From: CAILZL01 sp963748005
GTDB taxonomy: Bacteria > Pseudomonadota > Gammaproteobacteria > Steroidobacterales > Steroidobacteraceae
Assembly (NCBI GenBank): GCA_963748005.1
Contig: CAVVHH010000002.1
Coordinates: 1,488,001 to 1,552,000 of the forward strand
Direction of reading: 5' to 3'
Length of the DNA stretch: 64,000 nt
In this document: one piece after another, positions 33,714 through 42,026 of the stretch
How positions within the stretch are numbered: the stretch's first letter is position 1
Layout: each line of letters begins with the position of its first letter
The notes under the pieces: generated by a model
The model's database searches: none
Told to the model about the DNA's origin: nothing
What the model saw: only the letters and a program-made list of their open reading frames with translations
Translations under genes and position numbers: made by a program

Positions 33714-34511
33714 ATGTTAGCTGTCATATCGAAGCCACTCATCCGTGCCACCGCTTTCCGGCGAGTGTTGCCGCTGTTGCTTGGCTTGCTCCTGCTGAGT
33801 CAGGCTGTATCCGCTGAAACGCTCAAGGTTTTCGCGGCTGGCGCAGTCAAACCCGTGGTCACTGCAATCGTTCTGGGCTTTCAAACCCGTACTGGTGTGC
33901 AGGTAGTGGTTGAGTCCGACACGGCGGGTGCGCTGCTCAAACGAATTCAAGGTGGCGAGACATTCGATGTGGCGTTTCTGACTTCTGCGGGTATCAAGGA
34001 CCTGATCGCCGCAGGCAAGGTCAGCAGCGCGGGGGCAAAGGACTTTGCCAGGATTGGTATCGGCGTCGCGGTCAAGAGCGGCACCAACGCACCGAAGATC
34101 GGCACCGTTGAGGAATTCAAAGCAGCCGTTCTCAATGCACGCAAGGTGGCATATATCGATCCCGCAGCAGGAGGCTCCAGCGGCATTTACATGCAGGGAC
34201 TGTTTCAGCGCCTGGGTATTGCGGATGCGGTCAACTCAAAAGCACTACTGGTTCCGGGTGGGCTTACCGCCAGCAAGCTTGTCAGCGGCGAGGCAGATCT
34301 CGCCATACAACAGGCGAGTGAACTGATGGTCGTGGAGGGAGCAACGTTCATTGGCATGCTACCGGACAGCATCCAGAACTATACGATTTATGGTTTTGGC
34401 ATTGCATCTGACAGTCGTCAGCGCAACGCAGCTGAAGCGTTTGTGGCAGCACTGGCGACTCCAACAGCAATTGCACTCATGCGCAACGGCGGAATCCAGC
34501 CCGTTCAGTAA
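33714..34511 (+). CDS. ModA-like periplasmic substrate-binding protein
   Basis: A 265-residue exported protein with a signal peptide ending SQAVSA. The fold pattern matches the molybdate/tungstate-binding family: LKVFAAGAVKPVVTAIVLGF, VVVESDTAGALLKRIQGGETFDV, and YIDPAAGGSSGIYM. No ABC permease or ATPase gene is next to it, so it is an orphan. Orphan relatives of this type are often annotated only as extracellular solute-binding proteins, and the ligand here need not be molybdate. Family C repeats follow the stop codon. Confidence 0.82.
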   Translation: MLAVISKPLIRATAFRRVLPLLLGLLLLSQAVSAETLKVFAAGAVKPVVTAIVLGFQTRTGVQVVVESDTAGALLKRIQGGETFDVAFLTSAGIKDLIAAGKVSSAGAKDFARIGIGVAVKSGTNAPKIGTVEEFKAAVLNARKVAYIDPAAGGSSGIYMQGLFQRLGIADAVNSKALLVPGGLTASKLVSGEADLAIQQASELMVVEGATFIGMLPDSIQNYTIYGFGIASDSRQRNAAEAFVAALATPTAIALMRNGGIQPVQ

Positions 34512-34533
34512 AGCAGGCTTGTAAGTGAAGCCC

Positions 34534-34632
34534 TGTAGGCCGGATTTATGATCCGGCATCGGCTTGGCTCATCAACACCGAAGGGTTGCGTGTAGGTCGG
34601 GTTTAGCTGTCTTCAGCGTTACCCGACCTACA
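34534..34632. repeat. Two family C palindromes
   Basis: First, TGTAGGCCGGATTTATGATCCGGCAT (34534-34559). Second, 34591-34632, arms TGTAGGTCGGGT and ACCCGACCTACA around 18 bases. The gap to the next gene (34512-34804) holds nothing else I recognise. Confidence 0.85.
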
Positions 34633-34804
34633 ACAGAAAGCCTCTCTCGCAATATGGTTCAAGTCAGTGTCATTGCCACGTGAGGGATTTTGTAGGACAA
34701 AAATTCTGCGGCGTGGACTACGGCACAGTGTGACGAGAGTCGTGCATGCACTGATATATTCCGTTAAATTACCTCCGGCTCTTCGTTCATCGGCGGTCGC
34801 GACC

Positions 34805-35569
34805 ATGACCCAAAAGTTCGGTTTGCAAATATTGGCTGTCGCTGCTTGCGCGGTGTTTATGCAGCAGGCGATATGCGCGGAGATTACGCCCTATGTGCGC
34901 GCCATTCCGCAAAGCAAAAGCCCACCACGCAGTGATGTCGGCTTTAATTTTTTCGCAGACTCCCTGAATCTGCAAGGTGCCATCACCACCAGGCGCGCCG
35001 GCACCACGACACTGGTAACGCCGCAACTTGCATCCAGCTTTGCGTTGGCCCCCGATCTCAAATTCGAAACACGGGCGACATTTACCAACTGGAATCAACC
35101 CACCGGAACGCAGCGCGATGCCGTCGAATCCAGATTGACCGCGCGCTCAACGCTGCCGATGCTTGCCGAGATCGAAGGCTCAGTGGGACACAACGCGGCA
35201 GGGGAATCGCGCCGCAAGCTGCGACTCAAGATGAACGACGCCACGGTTGCGTCGTTCCAGTCCGAACCCATCAAGCTCATGACCAACGCCACCATCGAAC
35301 AGGTGGGCAAAGGCACTGCACCGAGCACACTGGTGACAGGTGTTGAAGCTGCGTTGGTGCAGCAGGCATCACCTGCCAGCGCACTCAACCGGCTGGGTTT
35401 CAAATACACCAATCAAACCGGAGCCATTGACAAGCAACTGCAGGCCGCAACGTTCAGTCGTTCCTGGTTACACAACGATGCGCTGCGCCTGGGTGTCGAG
35501 TATCAGCTGACCCGCGATGTCACCAACCTGCAAAATGCACTTCGCTTCACCTGGCAGGGTTATTTCTAG
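34805..35569 (+). CDS. Exported protein of unknown function, possibly a beta-barrel
   Basis: A 254-residue protein with a signal peptide (MTQKFGLQILAVAACAVF, cut after AICA). The mature part has alternating strand patterns (LQGAITTRRAGTTTLVTPQL, FALAPDLKFETRATFTNW) and ends in Phe (LRFTWQGYF), as outer-membrane barrels often do. I do not recognise a family. The frame begins at 34667, but ATG 34805 gives the signal peptide. It is not obviously linked to a neighbour. Confidence 0.62.
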   Translation: MTQKFGLQILAVAACAVFMQQAICAEITPYVRAIPQSKSPPRSDVGFNFFADSLNLQGAITTRRAGTTTLVTPQLASSFALAPDLKFETRATFTNWNQPTGTQRDAVESRLTARSTLPMLAEIEGSVGHNAAGESRRKLRLKMNDATVASFQSEPIKLMTNATIEQVGKGTAPSTLVTGVEAALVQQASPASALNRLGFKYTNQTGAIDKQLQAATFSRSWLHNDALRLGVEYQLTRDVTNLQNALRFTWQGYF

Positions 35570-35611
35570 ACCCCATCTCAAAATTTGTTTTACATCCAAC
35601 AGTGCTATCAA

Positions 35612-35706
35612 CGTCATTCCCGTGACCGAAGGAAATCCCGCGGGACGCAGACGGGAGTCCAGTTGGATAAGGGTTTTACTGGATGCCCGTCTTCACGGGC
35701 ATGACG
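35612..35706. repeat. Mosaic CGTCATTCCCG-type repeat
   Basis: Ends CGTCATTCCCG and CGGGCATGACG pair as in the copy at 23429. Bases 35619-35648 are identical, in reverse, to 50415-50444 inside a family A repeat, so modules have been exchanged between families. Confidence 0.85.
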
Positions 35707-35719
35707 AGAATCATGAGCG

Positions 35720-36646
35720 TCACTTCTTGCCCGCGCTGCCGCCAGCATGCAGCGCGAGGATGTCGGCGATCGCCCGGTTCATCGGCGTGGGTATACCTTT
35801 GCGCTGCCCAAGTTCCACAACACCGCCGGACAGCCAGCGTACTTCCAGCGGATTACCTCGATCGAGATCGTGATGCATCGAGGACGTCATTTCATAGTCC
35901 AGGCCGTCCACAAGCTGAAGACGCAGGTCAGCATAGTTCTCGGGCAAGTCCACGCCGTGCGCCCGCCCCACCGCAACCACCTCGCGCATGGCGTCATGCA
36001 GGAAGGCGCGCGTCTGCGGATGCTCGCGAATCGCACCAATGGGTTTGCGCATGGTCGTCGTGGTTCCCGACAGCCCCACCAGGAACACATACTTCTGCCA
36101 GATTTCGCGAACGATGTGCTCCGAGAGTTCGGCATTGATGCCACCGGCAAGGCACGCCTTCAGAAACGCCTGTCCACGTGTTGATCGCGAACCATCAAAC
36201 TCGCCGAACAGCAGTCGTTGTATCGTCCCCGTCTGGCGTATGACGCCCGGCCTGTCGATGGTGGTCGCGACGTAGCTGACACCGCCCATGAGCTGTGCTG
36301 CGTCGTAGGCAGCGCGCAGGTACTGGTCCTTCAATACACCGTTCTGAAACGAGATGATGGTCGTGCCGGGACCAACCATCGGCCGGATCTGTTGCAGCGC
36401 CGCCTCCGTGTCCCACAACTTGACGCACAGCATCACGAAATCGACGACACCCACTTCTGCTGGATTGTCAGTCGCGTTGACGCTACGGATATGAATGGGC
36501 TCGGGGCCTTCGATGCGCAGTCCTTCGCTGCGTAAGGCCTGCAGATGCTTGCCGCGGGCAATAAAGTGCACCTCTGTGCCGCCGTTGCACAGACGAGCAC
36601 CGAAGTAGCCGCCCAGTCCACCTGAGCCCATCACTGCAATACGCAT
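35720..36646 (-). CDS. panE: 2-dehydropantoate 2-reductase family protein
   Basis: NADPH-dependent enzyme of the ketopantoate reductase family, 308 residues. The N-terminal Rossmann motif is VMGSGGLGGYFGARL. The central helix reads FQNGVLKDQ, then WQKYVFLVGLSGTT and the C-terminal SSMHHDLDRGNPLEVRWLSGGVVELG, which carries the catalytic and substrate contacts. It would make pantoate for coenzyme A, though many paralogues act on other 2-keto acids. A single gene, followed by a repeat. Confidence 0.87.
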   Translation of the reverse strand: MRIAVMGSGGLGGYFGARLCNGGTEVHFIARGKHLQALRSEGLRIEGPEPIHIRSVNATDNPAEVGVVDFVMLCVKLWDTEAALQQIRPMVGPGTTIISFQNGVLKDQYLRAAYDAAQLMGGVSYVATTIDRPGVIRQTGTIQRLLFGEFDGSRSTRGQAFLKACLAGGINAELSEHIVREIWQKYVFLVGLSGTTTTMRKPIGAIREHPQTRAFLHDAMREVVAVGRAHGVDLPENYADLRLQLVDGLDYEMTSSMHHDLDRGNPLEVRWLSGGVVELGQRKGIPTPMNRAIADILALHAGGSAGKK

Positions 36647-36740
36647 TGCCCCTGCCTCTCTCTAGATGTCACTGCAGCATAAATTGCAAGGCAATGGCGT
36701 TTGAAGCGGAATCGTGAATTCTGATTGCAACATCAGTGAA

Positions 36741-36803
36741 GTTCGACGTCGCCATTCAGCCGGAGCCCGTCTTCGGGCGATCGGCTGGAATGGCTTGTTG
36801 GGC
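36741..36803 (-). repeat. attC-like site of cassette 2
   Basis: On the minus strand: left core GCCCAAC (36797-36803), CATTCCAGCCGATCGCCCG, a short tip, CGGGCTCCGGCTGAATG, and a right end GACG|TCGAAC that departs from GTTRRRY. The arm sequence is close to the site of cassette 1. It overlaps the end of the cassette gene. Confidence 0.6.
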
Positions 36804-37265
36804 ATCGAGCTGCGATGCTCTTTTCCGGAATGCCAGACTGACCACCGGACGCGTCAATGCCCAATGCACCAACACGAAAGCGGCGGCAAAGCTAACTAAG
36901 ACAAGCAGGGCCATTCCCGGATTGTCGGACGCGTTACCGCCAAGCGAACCAAGCTGAATGTTTACTCGTGCCGGAAACACTACAGCAAGAACTGAAATGA
37001 GAAATGCACCACCGACCATGAGTCGACAGGCCCAAATGAGAAAAACCAGCCAGCCGCGTTGACGCCTAACTAGGCCGATACCAGCGAACAGGCAAAGCAA
37101 CGCGAGAAGGTCAATGTTGATATGGTTAGTGAACAGGCTAAAGACGGCAAGCGTAGTAAAGATTGACCCGTATGCAAGACACGCGACAGCAACAAACATC
37201 ACCGAAGCGGGCAAGCGCGGATTAACTTCGCTGATGTCGATGTCAGCACTCATTGTGAAGCCCAA
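36747..37265 (-). mobile_element. Integron-type gene cassette 2
   Basis: Minus-strand unit from the TTGGGC of GTTGGGC (37260-37266) to the attC-like end at 36747. One gene starts 12 bases in and its 3' end runs into the attC site. The circular form would rejoin complementary GCCCAAC and GTTGGGC cores. The right core is degenerate, so the cassette may be an old insertion. Confidence 0.6.
36756..37253 (-). CDS. Cassette-borne small membrane protein, unknown
   Basis: A 165-residue protein with four hydrophobic segments (PASVMFVAVACLAYGSIFTT, INIDLLALLCLFAGIGLV, a third near WLVFLIWACRLMVGGAFLI, and MALLVLVSFAAAFVLVHWAL). It ends PADRPKTGSG, encoded by the attC-like arm. No known family is recognised. 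It is less GC-rich than its neighbours. ATG 37253 lies 12 bases after the cassette boundary; a TTG at 37265 would start right at the core and is unlikely. Confidence 0.65.
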   Translation of the reverse strand: MSADIDISEVNPRLPASVMFVAVACLAYGSIFTTLAVFSLFTNHINIDLLALLCLFAGIGLVRRQRGWLVFLIWACRLMVGGAFLISVLAVVFPARVNIQLGSLGGNASDNPGMALLVLVSFAAAFVLVHWALTRPVVSLAFRKRASQLDAQQAIPADRPKTGSG

Positions 37266-37266
37266 C

Positions 37267-37320
37267 TACAAGCAGGCACCCTAAAAGGTGCTTTATAAAC
37301 TGTCTTGATACTGTATATCC
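37267..37320 (-). other. Leader in front of integron-type cassette 2
   Basis: Minus strand: begins GGATATACAGTATCAAG, then an AAGCACC/GGTGCCTGCTT hairpin with CTTTTAGGG inside, and ends CTTGTAG before TTGGGC. Start, middle and end match the leader of cassette 1 (20933-21000), but the length is 14 bp shorter. The gap 37321-37448 beyond it shows no gene. Confidence 0.6.
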
Positions 37321-37448
37321 GCATGGGAATTCGTACTCCTTACGAACGCAGTCAATGACTTGGAGCCGTTTTAGCACACCCTAAAATTAAACAGCAAACA
37401 CACCTTGGTTCATTGTCACTAATACTGCTTTGGCCGCCCTATTACCCG

Positions 37449-38330
37449 TTACCAAGCTTTCAGCCGCTTCTTCACAATAACCAACGCGATGCCACCCAGT
37501 ATAGACACTGAAGACAGCACCAGTCGCAATGTCACTGACTCACCAAGAAACAGGACGCCACCTGCGGCGGCAATGACCGGCACACTGAGTTGCACGGTTG
37601 CTGCGTGCGTGGCTTGCAATGCCGGCAATGCGCTGTACCAGATGGCGTAGCCGATGCCCGAAGTGAGCGCGCCCGACGCGACTGCGTACCAGAATCCGGC
37701 GGCATCCACGGTGAGGGCCTGATGCCTGACCGCCAGCAACAGGATAGCGATGGACACTGCGCGCAGGAAATTTCCTGCGGTGACTTGCGTGGGATCGCCG
37801 GCACCTTTACCACGCAGTGAATAGATTCCCCAGGCCACGCCGGCACACAGCATCAACGCAGCACCCATCAGTGGCGGCGCGGCAAGTCCCGGCAGCAGCA
37901 AACCGATGACGCCACACAGCGCCAGAACGAAACCGACAAGTTGCAGGCCACGCAGACGTTCACCTGCTTTCAGACCGTAACTGATCATGGTGACCTGCAC
38001 TGCGCCAAACAGCAGCAGGGCGCCGGTGGCCGCCGGCAGGCTGAGGTACGCAAACGAAAAGCCGGCGGCATAGGCAAACAGCGCCAGCGCCGAACGCCAA
38101 TGACCGGTGCTCCAGCTGCGCTTGTCAGTATTGCCAGCGCGACGGAATAACACCACCAGCCACAGCGTCAGCGCACCAGCAATCAGTCGAATGGCCGTGA
38201 AGCTGGCCGCATCAATGGCCGTGTCCTTGAGCGCCACGCGGCACAGCAACGAGTTGCCAGCGAAAGCCAGCATGGCCAACGTGGTCAGGAAGGTCACTCG
38301 CGCGGCAGAGAGTTCGCTATGGATACGCAT
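37449..38330 (-). CDS. EamA/DMT-family transporter
   Basis: Inner-membrane drug/metabolite transporter, 293 residues, with ten predicted helices in two EamA halves. The first half has LAFAGNSLLCRVALKDTAIDAASFTAIRL (shown here as LAFAGNSLLCRVAL and AASFTAIRLIAGAL), the second a GAALMLCAGVAWGIYSLRGK start. Family members export amino acids, sugars or other small metabolites; the substrate is unknown. It is separated by 11 bp from the following HEAT-like protein gene on the same strand, so they could be one transcript. Confidence 0.87.
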   Translation of the reverse strand: MRIHSELSAARVTFLTTLAMLAFAGNSLLCRVALKDTAIDAASFTAIRLIAGALTLWLVVLFRRAGNTDKRSWSTGHWRSALALFAYAAGFSFAYLSLPAATGALLLFGAVQVTMISYGLKAGERLRGLQLVGFVLALCGVIGLLLPGLAAPPLMGAALMLCAGVAWGIYSLRGKGAGDPTQVTAGNFLRAVSIAILLLAVRHQALTVDAAGFWYAVASGALTSGIGYAIWYSALPALQATHAATVQLSVPVIAAAGGVLFLGESVTLRLVLSSVSILGGIALVIVKKRLKAW

Positions 38331-38341
38331 TGCCGCTCTGA

Positions 38342-38989
38342 CTAATGACTCTTTCCGGCAACAAATGTCTGAAAATATTTCTGGATGTCCGGATAGGTGC
38401 CGAACTTCTCGATGTCTTTCTTGGGTGGGTTGTAGATGGCTACCAGGGAGGCAACAGCAGCGTCAGCAATGCTCAGATTACCCGACACAACCGACCCGAT
38501 CAGGTGTTCCGTCGCCGGTTTGAATTTGTACTGGCCGAACAGCGCCATCACCGGTGCCCATGAATAATCTGGCACGGGATACTGTGCGTAGTTGTCATTG
38601 AGATTGCGCAACGCCGCTACATCACCCACATCGGCGAAATACAGATTGGCGTTGTATGCGGTGACGGACTTGTCCTTTGTGGCCACCGGCCGCACCAGCG
38701 CATCGGTTGCAGGTGAACGCAATTCTTCCAGGATTTCCAGCGCCCAGTACTGGACTGCAGTGCCCGCGTCGTCTTTCAGCAGTTCAACGACTTCTGCTGC
38801 CGCCTTGCGTTCAATGAGATTCTGTTTGATTGCAAGAGCCTTGGCCGAGTCGTAGTGAATCAGGTTTTCACGCAACAGATCCCTGGCCCCGGCGGCGGTG
38901 CATTGCGCCAGGTGCTCGTAGTCGCAGGATGCCGATTGGGCGTGCGCACTCATGCTGCACAGGATCGCCAGAAACAGAATTTTATTCAT
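38342..38989 (-). CDS. Exported HEAT-repeat-like protein, unknown
   Basis: A 215-residue secreted protein: signal peptide MNKILFLAILCSMSAHAQS, then helical repeats (AAAEVVELLKDDAGTAVQYWA, TDALVRPVATKDKSVTAYNA, VAALRNLNDNY) like a HEAT or Armadillo fold used for binding other proteins. The frame begins at a TTG at 39004, but ATG 38989 gives the signal peptide. No family name can be given. It lies just upstream of the EamA gene and downstream of a family C repeat. Confidence 0.65.
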   Translation of the reverse strand: MNKILFLAILCSMSAHAQSASCDYEHLAQCTAAGARDLLRENLIHYDSAKALAIKQNLIERKAAAEVVELLKDDAGTAVQYWALEILEELRSPATDALVRPVATKDKSVTAYNANLYFADVGDVAALRNLNDNYAQYPVPDYSWAPVMALFGQYKFKPATEHLIGSVVSGNLSIADAAVASLVAIYNPPKKDIEKFGTYPDIQKYFQTFVAGKSH

Positions 38990-39043
38990 CAGAATGACCG
39001 CCAACGTTCAGATGCCGTAATGGTAGCGCGTAATCGTTGAAGG

Positions 39044-39108
39044 CCCGTAGGTCGGGTTTTACACCCGACAACAATGTTGAATGTCGGGTGTAAAACCCGA
39101 CCTACGGG
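39044..39108. repeat. Family C palindrome, long perfect form
   Basis: Arms starting CCCGTAGGTCGGGTTTTACA, inverted at the other end, around a 15-base middle (ACAATGTTGAATG). It lies in the gap between the HEAT-like gene and the response regulator end. Confidence 0.92.
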
Positions 39109-39164
39109 GAAGAAGGGGATGCCGAGTGTGCACGAAGCATCACTCGGTACGAGCTGCACAAAAA

Positions 39165-39842
39165 TCACTCAACGATCAGCTTGTATCCCGCACCCGGTGC
39201 GGTTTGCAGCAGCTGCGGCACGGCTGGATCGACTTCGATTTTCTGGCGCACGCGATGCACCAGTTGTTTGAGCAGCTGACGATCACCGGCGCCCTTGTGT
39301 CCCCACACCTGCATGAGCAAGCGATCGGAGCTGACGGTGTGGCCGACATTGGCGAGCAGCATCTGCAGCAGGCGGGTTTCGAGCTTGGTCAGGCGCATGG
39401 GTTCGGCATCGCCAACCTTGACGGTGTGCTCATCCACATCCAGCTTGATACGCCCTGCAGATACGGGTGCAGCATTGGCTTCGAGGCCGGCGCGGCGCAG
39501 TAGCGCCTTGACGCGGGCAATCAAGGTGCGCGGACTGAAGGGCTTGTTGAGGTAATCATCTGCACCCAGCTCCAGCGCCTTGACCAGGTCTTCCTCTTCG
39601 CCGCGCGCGGTGAGCATCATCACCGGTACCCGCGATTGGTCGCGAATGCGTGCGCAGACATCGAAACCACTGGCACCGGGCATATTGATATCCAGCAGCA
39701 CCAGATCGGGCGCTTCCTGAGCGAACACGCGCATTGCCGTGATGCCGTCGCCGGCTTTCACCACAGCAAATCCGGACTGCGACAGCGTAAAGCCGATCAG
39801 GGCCAGCAATTCCAGATCATCATCAGCAATCAGTATCTTCAT
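39165..39842 (-). CDS. OmpR-type response regulator
   Basis: A 225-residue regulator with receiver domain (phosphorylation site D51 in LVLLDINMPGASG) and a C-terminal winged helix (about 125-225, with VGDAEPMRLTKLETRLLQMLLA and LLKQLVHRVRQKIEVDP). It partners the kinase just upstream (4-bp overlap). Being last in the run cysA-sbp-cysT-cysW-kinase-regulator, it may control that operon or another response to sulfur or oxidant state. This link is inferred from order only. Confidence 0.93.
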   Translation of the reverse strand: MKILIADDDLELLALIGFTLSQSGFAVVKAGDGITAMRVFAQEAPDLVLLDINMPGASGFDVCARIRDQSRVPVMMLTARGEEEDLVKALELGADDYLNKPFSPRTLIARVKALLRRAGLEANAAPVSAGRIKLDVDEHTVKVGDAEPMRLTKLETRLLQMLLANVGHTVSSDRLLMQVWGHKGAGDRQLLKQLVHRVRQKIEVDPAVPQLLQTAPGAGYKLIVE

Positions 39843-41995
39843 GCAGTGGTGACCGGCAAGGTGAAGCTGAAGCGGGTGCGATTGTCGGCGGTGCGCTCCG
39901 CGGAAATCTTGCCGCCGTGCCGTTCAACAATCGATTTAACGATCCACAATCCCAGCCCCAGACCACCCGGCTCGGGTTCCTGTTCCGGGCCGCGCGAGAA
40001 GCGATCGAATATCGAACCCAGCTGTGCATCCGGCACACCCGGGCCTTCGTCTTCCACCCAGGCACACACCGTTTCGCCCTGTGCTTCGGCGCCGACCCGC
40101 ACCACACTGTTTTCGGGTGCGTACTTGCAGGCATTGGCAAGCAGGTTCACCAGCACCTGGGTGAGGCGCATTTCATCGCCCGCAACATTCGGCAGCTCTT
40201 CAGGAATATCAATGATGAGTTGCTGACCACGCTGCGCCAGCAGTGCGCCCACCAGGGTCTGCGCTTCGGCAGCCACATCACTCAACGCCACGCTCTGCTG
40301 ACGAATGCTGAGCTGGCCGGATTCGATGCGCACGCTTTCCAGCAGGTTGTCGATCAGCGCGGTGAGTCGTTGCGTGCTGCGCTCCAGCGACAGCACCAGC
40401 TCGCGGGTCTGCGCCGTGGGCATATGCTCAAGACCATCGAGCAGCAGTTCGATGCTGGCCAGTTGCGCGGCCAGCGGCGTGCGGAACTCATGCGAGATAT
40501 TGGCCAGCACCGAATCGCGGGCACGACGAATCGCTTCCAGTTCGGTTTCATCACGCATCACCTGCACCTGCAAGCCATCGACCAGACCGGCGCTGGTGAT
40601 CACCGCGCTGGTGATGCGGCCATCGCTGATCTGCAGGCGCTCGGTGGCCTGCGCACTGTCGGTGCCGCGTGCCTGCAGAATCGGGCACTGCGTATCGCAG
40701 GGGCGGTTGCCCAGCTTGTCCACACATGGCTTCAATACATCGCCGCAGAATTTGCCGATGGCATCTTCGGCCCTGATGCCCAGCATGCGCGCGCCCTGTG
40801 GATTGAGATAGGTAATGCAACGCTGCTTATCCACCGCGTACACACCTTCAATGGTGCCGCTGAGCACAGCCTGCGCTTCGGCCTCACGACGCCGCAGGGT
40901 GCCGGTCAGTTCCACAAGGTTGCGGCGCATGTCTTCCATGGTGCGCGACAGCACCCCAATTTCTGCGGGCCCGCCGGTGGGAATAGACGTTGAGAAATCG
41001 CCCTGTGCCAGTCGCGTGGCGGCGCTGGTCAGAGCCTGCACGGGTTTGGCAACCAGCTGTCCGAGTATCAGGCTGCCGAGAATGGCCAACGCGCCAACCA
41101 CTACTGCGGTGATCAGAAAACGTTTGCTCAGCGCGCGGGTATTGGCATCACTGTCGTCAGTCGAGAACTCGGTCTGGATCAAGGCAATGGCTTCGCCGGT
41201 ACTGGCGAATACCGGTACGGTGGCTGCGAACACATCGTGACTGTCAATGCGCTCAGCTGCATAACGTCCGTCCGAGAGCGCCGCAGAATTCAGGCGAGTG
41301 TAATCATCAACCGCTGCGGCACTGAAGGCGCGATAGTTGATCAGCCGTACCTGCAGGCCGACGCGTTCGCGCAAACTCGCTGCAAGCTTGTCGTCCAGCA
41401 GACGCAGCGCATACAGCCGGATGGATTGCGAGGGTCCGGCGGGATCGGGTACCACTACTGCACTGGCGCCGGTGACCGGTGGTAACACCGCGGAAGGTAC
41501 CGCAGAAAATCGCTCGCCCTGCTCACGCGCGGCGGTAAGAACGCTGGCCCACTCCGTTTCAGTAAATTGTCCCTGCGTGGGCTGGTCCGCAACGGGATTG
41601 AGGTCGGTGCGCACCAGCAGTTCATCGCCGCGCATCAATGCACAGGTATCCAGACCTGCCGCCGTGCACGCCCGCTTCAGCAAGGGCAACAGATCAGGGG
41701 CATTGGCCAGCACCAGACGACGCAGTGTGGCATCGCCGGCCATGGTGCGTGTCTGCTTCAGCGCATCTTCACTGATCTTGCGCAGCTCTTCGCGGGCACC
41801 CGCGCCCGCCAGCTGCACCTGCGACAGTCCCTGTTCATTGGCAAGCTTGCGCAACAAGCCCACACCACTGAACGAAATGCCGACAATGACCAGCAGCACC
41901 AGGGCCACATTGATGGCCGGCAACAGGGTGCGCAAGCTGGTCTTTTCGGGATCCAGTTCAAGCCGGTCCAGCCAGTCCTGCAGACGATTCAGCAT
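39839..41995 (-). CDS. Membrane sensor histidine kinase with HAMP and Cys-rich PAS domain
   Basis: A 718-residue kinase. Helices at about 24-47 and 294-316 enclose a large periplasmic sensor region. HAMP follows at about 317-370. The PAS domain (about 375-480) has cysteines at 417, 424, 433 and 437 (CGDVLKPC ... CDTQCP), a pattern that could bind a metal or sense redox state. The HisKA site is H502 in NISHEFRTPL. The ATPase shows NLLANACKYAPENS, DEGPGVP and GLGLGLWIVKSIV. It starts 31 bp after cysW, so it is probably part of the sulfate-uptake operon. Confidence 0.92.
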   Translation of the reverse strand: MLNRLQDWLDRLELDPEKTSLRTLLPAINVALVLLVIVGISFSGVGLLRKLANEQGLSQVQLAGAGAREELRKISEDALKQTRTMAGDATLRRLVLANAPDLLPLLKRACTAAGLDTCALMRGDELLVRTDLNPVADQPTQGQFTETEWASVLTAAREQGERFSAVPSAVLPPVTGASAVVVPDPAGPSQSIRLYALRLLDDKLAASLRERVGLQVRLINYRAFSAAAVDDYTRLNSAALSDGRYAAERIDSHDVFAATVPVFASTGEAIALIQTEFSTDDSDANTRALSKRFLITAVVVGALAILGSLILGQLVAKPVQALTSAATRLAQGDFSTSIPTGGPAEIGVLSRTMEDMRRNLVELTGTLRRREAEAQAVLSGTIEGVYAVDKQRCITYLNPQGARMLGIRAEDAIGKFCGDVLKPCVDKLGNRPCDTQCPILQARGTDSAQATERLQISDGRITSAVITSAGLVDGLQVQVMRDETELEAIRRARDSVLANISHEFRTPLAAQLASIELLLDGLEHMPTAQTRELVLSLERSTQRLTALIDNLLESVRIESGQLSIRQQSVALSDVAAEAQTLVGALLAQRGQQLIIDIPEELPNVAGDEMRLTQVLVNLLANACKYAPENSVVRVGAEAQGETVCAWVEDEGPGVPDAQLGSIFDRFSRGPEQEPEPGGLGLGLWIVKSIVERHGGKISAERTADNRTRFSFTLPVTTA

Positions 41996-42026
41996 GATTC
42001 AGGGCCTGTCGACACCAATGGTCCCC

